From NCBI RefSeq assembly GCF_016461785.1, contig NZ_JAEMUH010000007.1, positions 140,870-204,869 on the forward strand: a stretch of DNA of 64,000 bases, given 5' to 3'. The notes beneath the pieces were generated by a model. The model was given only the letters and a program-made list of their open reading frames with translations. It ran no database searches and had not been told where the DNA came from. The position numbers and the translations under genes are program-made. This stretch comes from Marinomonas ostreistagni (lineage in GTDB: Bacteria > Pseudomonadota > Gammaproteobacteria > Pseudomonadales > Marinomonadaceae). Each line of letters begins with the position of its first letter. Position 1 is the stretch's first letter. This document shows positions 1 to 8,952 of this stretch, one piece after another.

Positions 1-306
1 TTCAAGCCTATTGAGTAAGTCAGTATGCTTTACTTGCAGGACACGACTGCTAAATTGAGCTCGCCCTTGCTTCACTCGCTGCTCTTCAAGCTCCAGGGGG
101 TGCCCAACTCTCTGAGCAATGCGGAGTTCGCTGGCACGGTTTTCGGCTACCCAACTGGCTATTAACTTTTGCTCAAGATAACTACCATGATCCGTACCTG
201 TTTCACTGGTTTGTAATAACATTACGCCAATAGCTGATAACACCACTAAAGCAACCAGTACTTCGATCAAAGTAAACCCTTGCTTAAGGCTCAATCCGAA
301 TACCAT
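1..306 (-). CDS. gspI: Type II secretion minor pseudopilin GspI (3' end outside window)
   Basis: Minor pseudopilin of the type II secretion pseudopilus; family members are processed by the prepilin peptidase and sit at the pseudopilus tip with GspJ and GspK. The reading frame starts at ATG 306-304, inside the end of gspH, and stays open to the window edge (102 codons). A short leader ends in KQG and is followed by FTLIEVLVALVVLS, the class III signal peptide with Glu at mature position 5. The family is about 120 residues long, so only a short C-terminal part is missing. The overlap with gspH is 23 bases, so translation is probably coupled. The identity rests on the pilin motif plus position after gspG and gspH; gspJ and gspK would be expected to the left. 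Confidence 0.85.
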   Translation of the reverse strand, partial: MVFGLSLKQGFTLIEVLVALVVLSAIGVMLLQTSETGTDHGSYLEQKLIASWVAENRASELRIAQRVGHPLELEEQRVKQGRAQFSSRVLQVKHTDLLNRLE

Positions 307-814
307 TGATGCCATCCCCGACTAAAGTGTATGTGCTGCTTGGGCTTTTAATTTGCAAACGAAATGGAAGGTATTCCCCATTTGAAAACACCACCCAGCG
401 GCTATTTTGAACGGCAGACAAGCTTTGTTTTGCCTGATTTAAAGCACTAGATGATGTCTCTAGTTGGTAGGTAAGCTCTGAATCTAGCGTATAAATTGAC
501 GTTTGAATTTGCCAATGATCATTTTGACGCTGCCAAAGCACCAACTGAGTTTCTTTAGCACTGACATCTCTAAACTCAATAAAGTGGTTACGCTGTTCAA
601 GCCAACTTTCATCAACCAGTTTTTGTAGTGATTGTTGCAGAATGAAGGCCTCGTGCTGAGCAGAATCCTTAATAAAAAAGCTTGAAAGGTTTGGTGTAAC
701 AATGCTCACCATTACACCAAGAATACTCAACACGACTAATAGCTCTAGAAATGTAAATCCAGCACTGGATTTGGACGACAGTTTACAGCGCACGACTGAC
801 AATATCGCTGGCAT
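284..814 (-). CDS. gspH: Type II secretion minor pseudopilin GspH
   Basis: Minor pseudopilin of the type II secretion system, placed between gspG and gspI as in most gsp operons. The leader ends in SSAG and is followed by FTFLELLVVLSILGVMVSIV, a standard prepilin cleavage site with Glu at +5 and a hydrophobic helix. The rest (about 150 residues) is a soluble pilin-type domain with little sequence conservation. The start is uncertain: ATG at 814 gives a 20-residue leader and overlaps gspG by 32 bases; a GTG at 793 and an ATG at 838 are alternatives. Sure of the class, less sure of the exact N-terminus. Confidence 0.85.
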   Translation of the reverse strand: MPAILSVVRCKLSSKSSAGFTFLELLVVLSILGVMVSIVTPNLSSFFIKDSAQHEAFILQQSLQKLVDESWLEQRNHFIEFRDVSAKETQLVLWQRQNDHWQIQTSIYTLDSELTYQLETSSSALNQAKQSLSAVQNSRWVVFSNGEYLPFRLQIKSPSSTYTLVGDGINGIRIEP

Positions 815-1244
815 CCCCTTCACCGCCCTCTCGGCCATCAGAGCCTAAAGAAAGGAGATCGTATGCACCCTGCGCACCTGGACTTATATATAGGAAATCG
901 GCTCCCCAAGGGTCTTTTGGTAAGGAAGGCAGGTAACCTCCTTGCTTCCAATTACGTGCTTCGGGGTAGCCCGTTGGTCGAGTCACCAGCGCCTGTAGAC
1001 CTTGACTGGTAGATGGATAATTTCCGTTATCGAGTTTATAAAGATCTAAAGCAGATACAATATTGCGCAACTGTGTTTTGGCCACAGCGACTTTAGCATC
1101 ATCTGAGCGGCTTAAAATATTGGGCGCAACTAGCGCTACCAACATAGCCAAAATAGCCATCACAACCATAATCTCTAATAAAGTAAACCCCATTTTTCGG
1201 CGCTTAAATGGCTTAAATCTTGATACTTTAAAAGAGTTTCCCAT
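783..1244 (-). CDS. gspG: Type II secretion major pseudopilin GspG
   Basis: Main subunit of the type II secretion pseudopilus. The basic leader ends in KMG and is followed by FTLLEIMVVMAILAMLVALV, the prepilin peptidase site and transmembrane helix. The C-terminal half carries the GspG signature: YKLDNGNYPST, LPKDPWGADFLY and GAYDLLSLGSDG, the last being the calcium-binding segment of the family. The start chosen is ATG 1244, which has AAGGA eight bases upstream; a start at 1274 would add ten residues. Length (153 aa) fits the family. It follows gspF by about 40 bases and overlaps gspH. Confidence 0.96.
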   Translation of the reverse strand: MGNSFKVSRFKPFKRRKMGFTLLEIMVVMAILAMLVALVAPNILSRSDDAKVAVAKTQLRNIVSALDLYKLDNGNYPSTSQGLQALVTRPTGYPEARNWKQGGYLPSLPKDPWGADFLYISPGAQGAYDLLSLGSDGREGGEGDASDIVSRAL

Positions 1245-1284
1245 AAATAAAATCCTTGGTCGCATAATCATCACTACGAAGATA

Positions 1285-2484
1285 TCAGCGTAGTAATTGA
1301 TTCATATTCATAATTGGTAGCAGGATAGCCATCACGATCATCATAACCACTCCCCCCATCACTAACAGCATCAGTGGCTCAAATAAAGTAAGAAAGTTTG
1401 CCATACGATGCTGGCTATATTCCATTTGCTGACGAGCCGCTTTATCAAGCATTTTATCGAGCTCTCCAATACGCTCACCACCACTAATCAGTTGCAACAT
1501 CATTGGTGGCACATATCGAATGTCAGCGAGAGACTTTGACAAAGAGGCACCTTCACGAACCTGTTTCTGGGCCATCAAAAAGCGTTGCTTTAATGCTAAG
1601 TTGTTAATCACTTTAGATGAAATATCCATCGCCAAAACAAGCGGTACACCACTTTTTGTTAACATTGCCAAAGTCGCGATATAGCGAGTAGTAGCTAATG
1701 TCCCAAGCCAACGTCCGAGGACTGGCATCGACAGTACCATTTGATCTTGCCGCAGACACATTGTCTTACTGCGACGAGAGAGACGCAGCAACATAACGAC
1801 AACACCTATCGCTAATAAGAACCAAATTCCCCAGTTAGACAAACCAAGACTGATGGCGATTAATACTTCTGTTAGAGAGGGTAGCTGAGCTTGTTGCCGC
1901 TCAAAGACAGACACAATGTCTGGCATAACAGACCCCAATAAGAAGCTCACAATCCCTATCGCAACAATGGTTAACAACGTGGGATAAAGCAAAGCTGATT
2001 GTAGCTTTTGTTGTGTGGTTTGCTCTTGCTCTGAGTGTTCAGCCAGTTCTAAAAGTACGGTGGCTAATTTACCGGACTCTTCTCCCGCCTGAACACTCGC
2101 TTGAAATAGCATTGGAAATGCTTTGGGATAGGCGCCCAGAGCTTGAGCAAAAGAGTAACCTTCCAAGACACGAGCTCGAATAGCTAGCAGCATCGAACGA
2201 ACTCGCCCTTTACTCGATTGCGAAGCCACGCCTGACAACGCTTCTTCAACGGGTACTCCCGCATCAATCAGTGTAGCGAGCTGACGAATCAATACCGCTC
2301 GAAGACGCACCGACACCCTGATTTGAAAGAAGTGTTTTGATCCAGATTTTGTGCGTCTAAGCTCCAAAAGCACTAACCCACGTTCACGCAGCATCTGTCG
2401 AGCATGGCGTTCGTTGTCAGCTTCTAAAATACCTTTTCGTTTGCTTCCTGAATCATTGAGTGCCCGATATTCAAAGACTGCCAT
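1285..2484 (-). CDS. gspF: Type II secretion inner membrane platform protein GspF
   Basis: Polytopic inner membrane protein of the secretion platform that connects the GspE ATPase to the pseudopilus. 399 aa, the usual length. It has the two repeated T2SSF domains (about residues 65-190 and 265-390): the first with RQLATLIDAGVPVEEAL and GEESGKL, the second with RYIATLAMLTKSGVPL and GGERIGELDKML. Hydrophobic helices lie near 165-190, 215-235 and 370-395. The ATG overlaps the gspE stop by one base (2484), so it is coupled to gspE. Confidence 0.96.
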   Translation of the reverse strand: MAVFEYRALNDSGSKRKGILEADNERHARQMLRERGLVLLELRRTKSGSKHFFQIRVSVRLRAVLIRQLATLIDAGVPVEEALSGVASQSSKGRVRSMLLAIRARVLEGYSFAQALGAYPKAFPMLFQASVQAGEESGKLATVLLELAEHSEQEQTTQQKLQSALLYPTLLTIVAIGIVSFLLGSVMPDIVSVFERQQAQLPSLTEVLIAISLGLSNWGIWFLLAIGVVVMLLRLSRRSKTMCLRQDQMVLSMPVLGRWLGTLATTRYIATLAMLTKSGVPLVLAMDISSKVINNLALKQRFLMAQKQVREGASLSKSLADIRYVPPMMLQLISGGERIGELDKMLDKAARQQMEYSQHRMANFLTLFEPLMLLVMGGVVMMIVMAILLPIMNMNQLLR

Positions 2485-4013
2485 TACACATCCTCATCCA
2501 CCTTAGAAAAGGCCAAGGAAGAATCTGGAGAAGCCAAACTTGACGTCACTCGTAGAACTTCTTCAATTGAAGTAATGCCAAGGGCAACTTTTTGAAAACC
2601 ATCGTTGCGCAGACTTGGACTGATCGGACGAACATATTGTTCCATCTGATACTCTGACGCATTATCGTGAATAAGCTTTTGTAACACCGTATCCATTTCG
2701 ATGATTTCATAAACACCTAAACGTCCACGGTAGCCCTGATGACAATGTTCACAGCCCGGCTCATAAGCTTGATAAATATGAGTAACCGAAGAGTCTATCT
2801 CGCTGAACCACTGTTGGTGACTTTGATCTACTTCAAGAGAAGTCTTGCAATGCTCGCAGAGTCTACGCACTAAACGCTGAGCGACAATACCCACCAAAGA
2901 AGAAGATAATAAAAAAGGCTCAACACCCATATCTTTTAAGCGTGTTACTGCTGATATGGCACTGTTCGTATGTAAAGTTGAAAGCACTAAGTGACCCGTT
3001 AAAGAGGCTTGCACCGCGATCTCGGCAGTTTCCAAATCACGTATCTCGCCAACCATAACAACGTCTGGATCTTGACGCAGGATCGCACGCAATCCTTTGG
3101 CAAATGTCATGCCCGCTTTAAGGTTTACCTGCGTTTGAGCAACGCCATCAATGTGATATTCAACTGGGTCCTCAACGGTCATGATATTACTACGACCATG
3201 ATTTAAATGATTCAAGGCCGCATACAGAGATGAAGTCTTACCAGAGCCTGTAGGTCCCGTAACTAATACAATTCCATTAGGTTTCTCTATCAAGGCAGAC
3301 AATTTTTGTTGATCATGAGTATTCATCCCTAAATACCCAAAATCCATACGCGCCATGGACTTACTTAACAAACGCATGACCACTCTCTCACCATAAGTCG
3401 AAGGCAATGTGGAAACACGTACATCAGTATCTTGTCCTGATACACGAAGTAAAATTCGCCCATCTTGGGGTAAACGTTTTTCAGCGATGTCTAGCTTCGC
3501 CATCACTTTAATTCGAGAAATTAACATGGGAGCCAACACACGCTTCGGTGAGATCACTTCACGCAATAAACCGTCGACACGAAAGCGAATTTTCAGTTGC
3601 CGTTCGTATGTCTCAATATGAATATCCGAGGCGCCATCTTTTAGTGCTTCGCTTAATATGGCATTGATGAGCCGAATAACCGGGGCATCGCCATCACGCT
3701 CTAATAGGTCTTCATTCTCAGGAATGGCATCGACAATACTCTCTAAGTCAAATGCATCCAGATAGAAATCATCGTCTAACCCATTTACTTGGGCTAGGGT
3801 TTGTTGCCCTTCTTGCTGATAGAAGCGAACCACTTGAGCCTCAAATTCTTGCTCAGATAAGGGCTTTAATTCAGGCATTTCTGGACATATACGAAACGCT
3901 TCATTCAATGCAGAAAGACTGGCTGTAGTTTTATGCGCTAATATCCATCCTACTTCTGATGGATACAATAACACGCCTGACTCTTTCACATAGGAATACG
4001 CTAAAGCTGACAA
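2484..4013 (-). CDS. gspE: Type II secretion ATPase GspE
   Basis: Cytoplasmic hexameric ATPase that powers pseudopilus assembly. 509 aa. An N-terminal GspL-binding region (about 1-100) is followed by the catalytic core with Walker A GPTGSGKT (253-260), the Asp box EDPVEYHIDG (281-290), Walker B with VMVGEIRD (319-326), the His box near 348 and the GspE-specific zinc site made of two CEHC motifs (Cys 386, 389, 421, 424). The start is a TTG at 4013-4011 that directly follows the pqiC stop; the next Met is at residue 45, too late to keep the conserved N-terminal segment. The direct contact with pqiC makes it part of the pqi transcript, an unusual setting. Confidence 0.96.
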   Translation of the reverse strand: MSALAYSYVKESGVLLYPSEVGWILAHKTTASLSALNEAFRICPEMPELKPLSEQEFEAQVVRFYQQEGQQTLAQVNGLDDDFYLDAFDLESIVDAIPENEDLLERDGDAPVIRLINAILSEALKDGASDIHIETYERQLKIRFRVDGLLREVISPKRVLAPMLISRIKVMAKLDIAEKRLPQDGRILLRVSGQDTDVRVSTLPSTYGERVVMRLLSKSMARMDFGYLGMNTHDQQKLSALIEKPNGIVLVTGPTGSGKTSSLYAALNHLNHGRSNIMTVEDPVEYHIDGVAQTQVNLKAGMTFAKGLRAILRQDPDVVMVGEIRDLETAEIAVQASLTGHLVLSTLHTNSAISAVTRLKDMGVEPFLLSSSLVGIVAQRLVRRLCEHCKTSLEVDQSHQQWFSEIDSSVTHIYQAYEPGCEHCHQGYRGRLGVYEIIEMDTVLQKLIHDNASEYQMEQYVRPISPSLRNDGFQKVALGITSIEEVLRVTSSLASPDSSLAFSKVDEDV

Positions 4014-4595
4014 TTAACTGCCCACATTCAAATGATGTTCTGCCAATACCTCAGCATTTTTATTAATGCTTGCTGCAATCTTTTCACTTAAAGACTTTAA
4101 GGTTGCTGACATGATCGAGACCGCGTACTCATAACCAGAATTGTTCAGAGGATGGCGCAAAGCAAAGTGATCTTTCAGCGTCACTCTCCCTTGCTCATCA
4201 AAAACTGAAAAATCACCTGAAAGAATCACTGAGTCTTGATCAATTATATGAAAGTAGTCGACGTTTAAGTCCAGCTGAAAGGAAGCATCTTGTAAATTTC
4301 CAGCTGCTGATAAATTGTTCTCAAGCGCCTTTTTAATGCCCACCTGAAGCGGCTCAGCCCAGAGATTGTTTGCCGAAAAAAATAGCTCATGATCAGAAAC
4401 TTGCAGCACGATATTAGAACTTTGCAAGTATTCAGATAAAATGACCGAACGTACAGTCAAAGGTACTTGATTCAAAGCACTCGCAGACAGATGTGCGGGA
4501 GCCCCATTCAGTACATAGTATTTTGGAGGCTGTAACGTCTGTGAAGAACACCCTGCTAAAATCGCGATACCAATCAAAACTAATAACACTCTCAT
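4014..4595 (-). CDS. pqiC: PqiC-type auxiliary lipoprotein of an MCE transporter
   Basis: Outer membrane lipoprotein partner of PqiB, DUF330/ABC_trans_aux family. 193 aa with a lipoprotein signal: hydrophobic start, then ILAGC with Cys at residue 16. The family pattern YYVLNG lies near residue 26 and LWAEPL near 79, as in E. coli PqiC/YmbA. The ATG overlaps the pqiB stop by four bases, and the stop abuts the gspE start. In E. coli PqiC forms rings around the PqiB needle at the outer membrane; the same role is inferred here from operon order A-B-C. Confidence 0.9.
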   Translation of the reverse strand: MRVLLVLIGIAILAGCSSQTLQPPKYYVLNGAPAHLSASALNQVPLTVRSVILSEYLQSSNIVLQVSDHELFFSANNLWAEPLQVGIKKALENNLSAAGNLQDASFQLDLNVDYFHIIDQDSVILSGDFSVFDEQGRVTLKDHFALRHPLNNSGYEYAVSIMSATLKSLSEKIAASINKNAEVLAEHHLNVGS

Positions 4596-6253
4596 CGCTT
4601 CGCTCCTCTTGGTTCAATATCTGGAGCGACTTGGCTCTTGAAGATCAAGCTATTTGGTGAAGTGTTCATTTTTTGAAGCAATGGAGTAAGCTCTCTCATA
4701 GCATTTTGAATTTCAACCATAGTCTGATTTATCGATGACACTCCGTTATCCTCGGTCGCAAACTTCGCAAGTAGTTCATTTAAATTCCCTAACGTCTCGT
4801 TCATTTGTGCCATATCGAACTCAGTTAACTTAGAGCTGATTGAGGCACTAGCATCATTGAATGCGTTCGCACTTTTGGAAAGGTCTTGCAGTAAAACCCT
4901 CAAATCCTGAGCCACACCTTGCAGCGGCAAATCATTGATCTTATCTAAGGTTGTGCTTAATTGATCTGTAAACTGTACAATCTCATCTGGTACAGCAGGA
5001 ATCACGGGGTAACCAGAAACATAGGCAATTTTAGAGCCTTTGGCTTTATCGTCATGTTTCAAGTCGACAAATACCGCCCCCGTCAATAAGCTGCCTGTTT
5101 TTAGGGAAGCCTTTAGACCATTCTTTAACCATAGTTCAAACTGCTGGGTAACAAAGTTTCGTCCAGCTGTATCATCCGTTAAATTTGCACGCCCCGGTTG
5201 AATAGATATGAGCACGGGTATTTTATATGAGTCTGCATCCACTTCTAATTTGTGATCATCAAGCTTGATATTGATTTTTTCCACTTGGCCAATTTGTAAT
5301 CCTCGATATTCTACTGGAGCACCTTCTTTAAGGCCGCGAACAGAACTTTCAATTAAAACCAAAAAGTAAACCTTCTCAACAAATCGGTGAGACATGGCAC
5401 TTTTGTAAGAAGGATAAATCTGAAAAACCTTATCATGATTGAATTCATGGCTAGGAGGCATACCTTCAGGTTCGTCAAAGGTAATACCGCCTGCTAATAA
5501 AGACTCGAAATTAGGCGTCGAAACGCCTACACCATCAGCACCAAGCTCCAGTTCTAAACCGCTCGTATTCCAAAAACGCGTATTTGAGGTCACTAACTGG
5601 TCAAATGGCGCTTCTATAAAAGCACTGTAGCGAGCTACGCGTTTTTCTAGGTCATACTCAACGGTTTCAATACGCCCGACAGCTAAACCACGGTACACAA
5701 CTTGATCTCCAACCTTAGCAGTAAATGACTTCTCACTATTTAAAAAGACGCGTATTCCAGGAGTCCCAATCGGAGTCACTGGGGGATCATTTAACGCTAT
5801 GAAGCGTCGTGATGTTTCTGCTCGAATGCCTGGTGCCATATCGATATATGAACCAGAGAGTAAAGTCTGCAACCCAGAAATCCCTTCCAGAGAGATACGT
5901 GGTGAAACGACCCAAAAGCGTGAATCAGAGCGCAAAAACTGTTCAGCTTTTTTATCCATAGAGGCGGTCACTAAAACCCCTGTTGAATCATCTTTAAGTT
6001 CAATCGTTTCAACATGTCCAATGACTACATCACGAATTTTAATCTGAGTTTTTCCTGCTTCTAATCCTGAAGCGGTTTCAAACTCTATTTCAATTTCAAG
6101 ACCTTTCTTGCTGAGCTCTTGATAAACAAACCAAGCGCTAATTAGCAGAGTAATAAGCGGAATTATCCAAATTTTGGATATCCCTTTATTTGATTTAATC
6201 ACTGCGGGTGAAACCGTTTTATCATCCTTTGAACTCACTAGCGATTCACTCAT
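4592..6253 (-). CDS. pqiB: PqiB-type MCE protein (intermembrane lipid transport)
   Basis: Inner-membrane-anchored periplasmic protein whose MCE domains stack into a tube between the two membranes. 553 aa: cytoplasmic N-terminus, one transmembrane helix (about 27-45) and three MCE domains (about 50-145, 165-260 and 295-395), each with a G-L/V-x-A/V-G-x-T/V-type motif such as GLEAGKTQIKIRDVVIG, KVGDQVVYRGLAVG and GLKEGAPVEYRGLQIG. A C-terminal helical region (about 430-540) with heptad-like leucines would form the needle. One base separates it from pqiA and it overlaps pqiC. Length and domain count match E. coli PqiB (546 aa). Confidence 0.95.
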   Translation of the reverse strand: MSESLVSSKDDKTVSPAVIKSNKGISKIWIIPLITLLISAWFVYQELSKKGLEIEIEFETASGLEAGKTQIKIRDVVIGHVETIELKDDSTGVLVTASMDKKAEQFLRSDSRFWVVSPRISLEGISGLQTLLSGSYIDMAPGIRAETSRRFIALNDPPVTPIGTPGIRVFLNSEKSFTAKVGDQVVYRGLAVGRIETVEYDLEKRVARYSAFIEAPFDQLVTSNTRFWNTSGLELELGADGVGVSTPNFESLLAGGITFDEPEGMPPSHEFNHDKVFQIYPSYKSAMSHRFVEKVYFLVLIESSVRGLKEGAPVEYRGLQIGQVEKINIKLDDHKLEVDADSYKIPVLISIQPGRANLTDDTAGRNFVTQQFELWLKNGLKASLKTGSLLTGAVFVDLKHDDKAKGSKIAYVSGYPVIPAVPDEIVQFTDQLSTTLDKINDLPLQGVAQDLRVLLQDLSKSANAFNDASASISSKLTEFDMAQMNETLGNLNELLAKFATEDNGVSSINQTMVEIQNAMRELTPLLQKMNTSPNSLIFKSQVAPDIEPRGAKR

Positions 6254-6254
6254 C

Positions 6255-7388
6255 TTAGTGCTTATGCTCCCAAATCATTCTGCTATCAAATGACATTGCT
6301 GCTAACATCGTCAAGACCACCACTGCACAAAAAGCTATAACAGCTGACCCAGGATAGACGCTCATCGTACTGCCTAATTGGACTAATCCAGCTAAAATGG
6401 CTACCACAAAAACATCTATCATAGACCAGCGCCCCATAATTTCGGTAATACGATACAAGATGTAGCGTTGTTTAATACTGGCTTTACTCTTCGTTTGCAC
6501 AGAGTAATTCAAATAGCCAATTGCCAACATTTTAAAGACAGGAACCAAAATACTGGCAACGAAAATTACCGTGGCGATGAAATATGAACCGTGATCCCAA
6601 AGGGTAATGACACCACCCACAATCGTAGAGGGCGAATCCGCTCCGAGAAACCGCGTGGTCATAATGGGTAACAAGTTTGCAGGGAGATACAGTAGCACTG
6701 CTGTCAACAACAGAGCCCAAGTCCACTGCACTCGCTTCCTAGTATCTGTTTCTAACTCTTGCAGACTTTCGTCTTTCGTCAACTCTAGCTCGACTTGATA
6801 GCGATCTAGATACATAAGAGTAAGGATATACAAAACCATAAAACCAATATAAAAGTAAAAACCTAGACCGAAGGTAACCTCTGCCATCGCCGTGATTTTT
6901 ACCATACTCACCAACACACCGACCATAAACACTTCGGGCATGCACCAAACAATAAAATTAAAGCAAAGAGAAATTTGCGCTTGCGTCGCCCGAAGACCAA
7001 TCCCCAGTTTTATCGAAATCATCCAAGCACACAGTAGGACTAAAACCACGGCAGGTAAGAGAATGCATACAAACAATATAACACCAGCAAGCCCTAAATA
7101 ACTTTGGTTGATCAATGTCTCAACCTCTGTCACTAAACTGATAGAAGTTTCGAGACCATTTGTCGCAAATGACAAGAAATCTGCTGAGATAGAAAGCACT
7201 AGCAGAATTAGACCTGACATGCTTAATGCCAACACTTTATCCACCCAGTTATGCTTAAGCCTTGTAAGCTTATGACCGCAGCGAGAACAGTAGGCGGTTT
7301 GATTAGGTGCGAGTGTGGGAACTTGAGTTTTAAGTCCACACCCCTTACAAGCAATGATACGCCCGCCTTCAGAACTGGAAGATTCCAT
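6255..7388 (-). CDS. pqiA: PqiA/LetA-type integral membrane protein with a single zinc ribbon
   Basis: Multi-pass inner membrane partner of the PqiB MCE protein. 377 aa, starting with a zinc ribbon (Cys 14, 17, 34, 37) followed by four hydrophobic segments (about 48-195), a charged linker (196-220) and four more (about 222-370). The second half begins WTWALLL and has the conserved LPANLLPIM motif. E. coli PqiA carries a second Cys cluster before the second half; here the linker (about 196-220) has no cysteine at all, so only one metal site remains. First gene of pqiABC; a terminator hairpin lies just upstream at 7424-7453. Confidence 0.92.
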   Translation of the reverse strand: MESSSSEGGRIIACKGCGLKTQVPTLAPNQTAYCSRCGHKLTRLKHNWVDKVLALSMSGLILLVLSISADFLSFATNGLETSISLVTEVETLINQSYLGLAGVILFVCILLPAVVLVLLCAWMISIKLGIGLRATQAQISLCFNFIVWCMPEVFMVGVLVSMVKITAMAEVTFGLGFYFYIGFMVLYILTLMYLDRYQVELELTKDESLQELETDTRKRVQWTWALLLTAVLLYLPANLLPIMTTRFLGADSPSTIVGGVITLWDHGSYFIATVIFVASILVPVFKMLAIGYLNYSVQTKSKASIKQRYILYRITEIMGRWSMIDVFVVAILAGLVQLGSTMSVYPGSAVIAFCAVVVLTMLAAMSFDSRMIWEHKH

Positions 7389-7423
7389 CTACTATGTATC
7401 CCGTACTCTAACCACTAAAAATA

Positions 7424-7453
7424 AAAAACGCGCTACTGTTATAGCGCGTTTTT
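7424..7453 (-). terminator. Rho-independent terminator after the traF-like gene
   Basis: A perfect 12-base stem with a 6-base loop: AAAAACGCGCTA (7424-7435) pairs with TAGCGCGTTTTT (7442-7453). It lies 37 bases past the stop of the traF-like gene and before pqiA. The A-rich left arm gives a U-run on the minus-strand transcript. It separates the traF-like transcript from pqiABC-gspE, so the latter probably has its own promoter between about 7390 and 7424, or depends on read-through. Confidence 0.85.
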
Positions 7454-7489
7454 AAGTTGCCCCACAATCTTTAAGATCAAAGTGCCCCG

Positions 7490-8794
7490 TTAGAATGCAC
7501 TTTCAATGCCTGCACTGAAGTACAAGCTACGAGGCTGCTCATCACCATCAATCTCGACTTTGTCTAAGCCATATGCCAAATCAAGGTTTAAGCGTTTAAA
7601 TAAAGTGGCACCAAACATGGCATAACTCAATTCAGATCCCGCCATATTTTTCTTATACCCCACTCGTACAGCGGGAATAAAAGAGCTACTACTGTAGTAT
7701 GCACTTGATAGAGTGGCCCATTGATAGTCATCCCCCACTAAGTCAGCGACTTCATTTAATTCATAGCTTGCAGCCAGCGAAAGCTGACGATCAAATACAA
7801 AGGTGGAGGCTTCTAAAGCGAATTGACGCTCCATTGTATAATCTTCTTTCAACTCAATATCACCGGCACTTGCGAATGCTAACGCCGCTTCACAGCTCTG
7901 CTGGTTTAAAGGGGTGGCGGAGGTGCAATCACTGGGAAGCTCACCATATGCAAACGAAGGCTCATTGAGGTTCGTGCCTTGAATCCCAATTTGATAATGG
8001 TCGGCAGCCCAAATCGCACCGAGATCAAGGCCAAAACCGGTCGTTGTTTCTTGTTGATCAGAAAAGGCATCAGAGAATGCGTCTTCTGTATCCTCATCAG
8101 AGGATTCCAAATGCAATAGTGCTTTACCTAATGTAACACTATGAAAATTTAGTTTTGTACCCAGAACCAAGGTTCCAGAATCACTATTAAACACCTCGCT
8201 CGAATAACCTAATCCAATGTTTAGATCAACGCCTGCTTTTGCGTAGAGTGAGGAGTTTGTCTCCAAAGCATAATTTCCAGAATCATCAATCACGACATCA
8301 ATATCATCATCTAGAAAATTACCTTTTGCGATCGACGAGACTGACACATCCAGCATAAATGTATTACCGTTATTGGCTTTGTAGATAACCGGAAAAATTG
8401 GTACTGGCATGCCTAACATAACTTTTAGATTGGCATCTTGGCCCATTTGCGCAATGAGGTCATTAGCTTGATTCTGAATCTCAAGAGCTTGAGTCACAGT
8501 GGTAACTTCTTGGTCTAAAAGATCATCTAACTCATCAATTTTATCTTCAAGTGAATCTACTTCCCCCACTTCATAACCTACACTGACTGGCCCTAGTATT
8601 CCTGTACGAAAACTATCTCCTTCATCACTGTTGACCATGAAGTAAGGCGCAGCTGGGTTGCTGAGAGAAGTCATTAAGGATGCTGGGTTGGCACTTGAAC
8701 CTAAGGTAAAACTTGATCCTAATGATTGAGAAGCTTGAACAGTGGCAGAAAAGCCTAAAACAAGACCACCTGCTAAAAGAAGTTTTTGTTTCAT
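7490..8794 (-). CDS. TraF-like (TraF_2) outer membrane beta-barrel protein
   Basis: Exported protein of the family often labelled 'conjugal transfer protein TraF' (PF13729), which is chromosomal in many marine gammaproteobacteria and has no shown role in conjugation. 434 aa. A signal peptide (1-21, ending VQA) is followed by a mature part rich in alternating hydrophobic strands, with the family end pattern AFRKR-like FKRLNLDLAYGLDKVEID and a terminal SLYFSAGIESAF that ends in Phe, typical of outer membrane barrels. A coiled segment near 80-115 (DKIDELDDLLDQE) is acidic. There are no other tra genes nearby. It stands alone between gspD and pqiA with its own terminator. Function unknown. Confidence 0.75.
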   Translation of the reverse strand: MKQKLLLAGGLVLGFSATVQASQSLGSSFTLGSSANPASLMTSLSNPAAPYFMVNSDEGDSFRTGILGPVSVGYEVGEVDSLEDKIDELDDLLDQEVTTVTQALEIQNQANDLIAQMGQDANLKVMLGMPVPIFPVIYKANNGNTFMLDVSVSSIAKGNFLDDDIDVVIDDSGNYALETNSSLYAKAGVDLNIGLGYSSEVFNSDSGTLVLGTKLNFHSVTLGKALLHLESSDEDTEDAFSDAFSDQQETTTGFGLDLGAIWAADHYQIGIQGTNLNEPSFAYGELPSDCTSATPLNQQSCEAALAFASAGDIELKEDYTMERQFALEASTFVFDRQLSLAASYELNEVADLVGDDYQWATLSSAYYSSSSFIPAVRVGYKKNMAGSELSYAMFGATLFKRLNLDLAYGLDKVEIDGDEQPRSLYFSAGIESAF

Positions 8795-8952
8795 AAGATC
8801 ACCCTAAGTTAAATGATTGATAAGTCAGTCACAGGGAATGACGAATTTTTATAGCCCTTAAATATCAATATTATGCAAAATCTGTACAAGGCAAAGTCAA
8901 ATACAGTATTTGTTTGCCACTTTTACACAGTTACATGAGATTAAGCATAGTT

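Noticed and set aside
484..702. Open frame of 72 codons inside gspH
   Set aside because: It is the shadow of gspH in another frame with no motif or ribosome site.
7490..8794. Conjugation gene on an integrated plasmid
   Set aside because: Only the TraF-like barrel is present; no relaxase, pilus or transfer genes occur, and the neighbours are core envelope genes.
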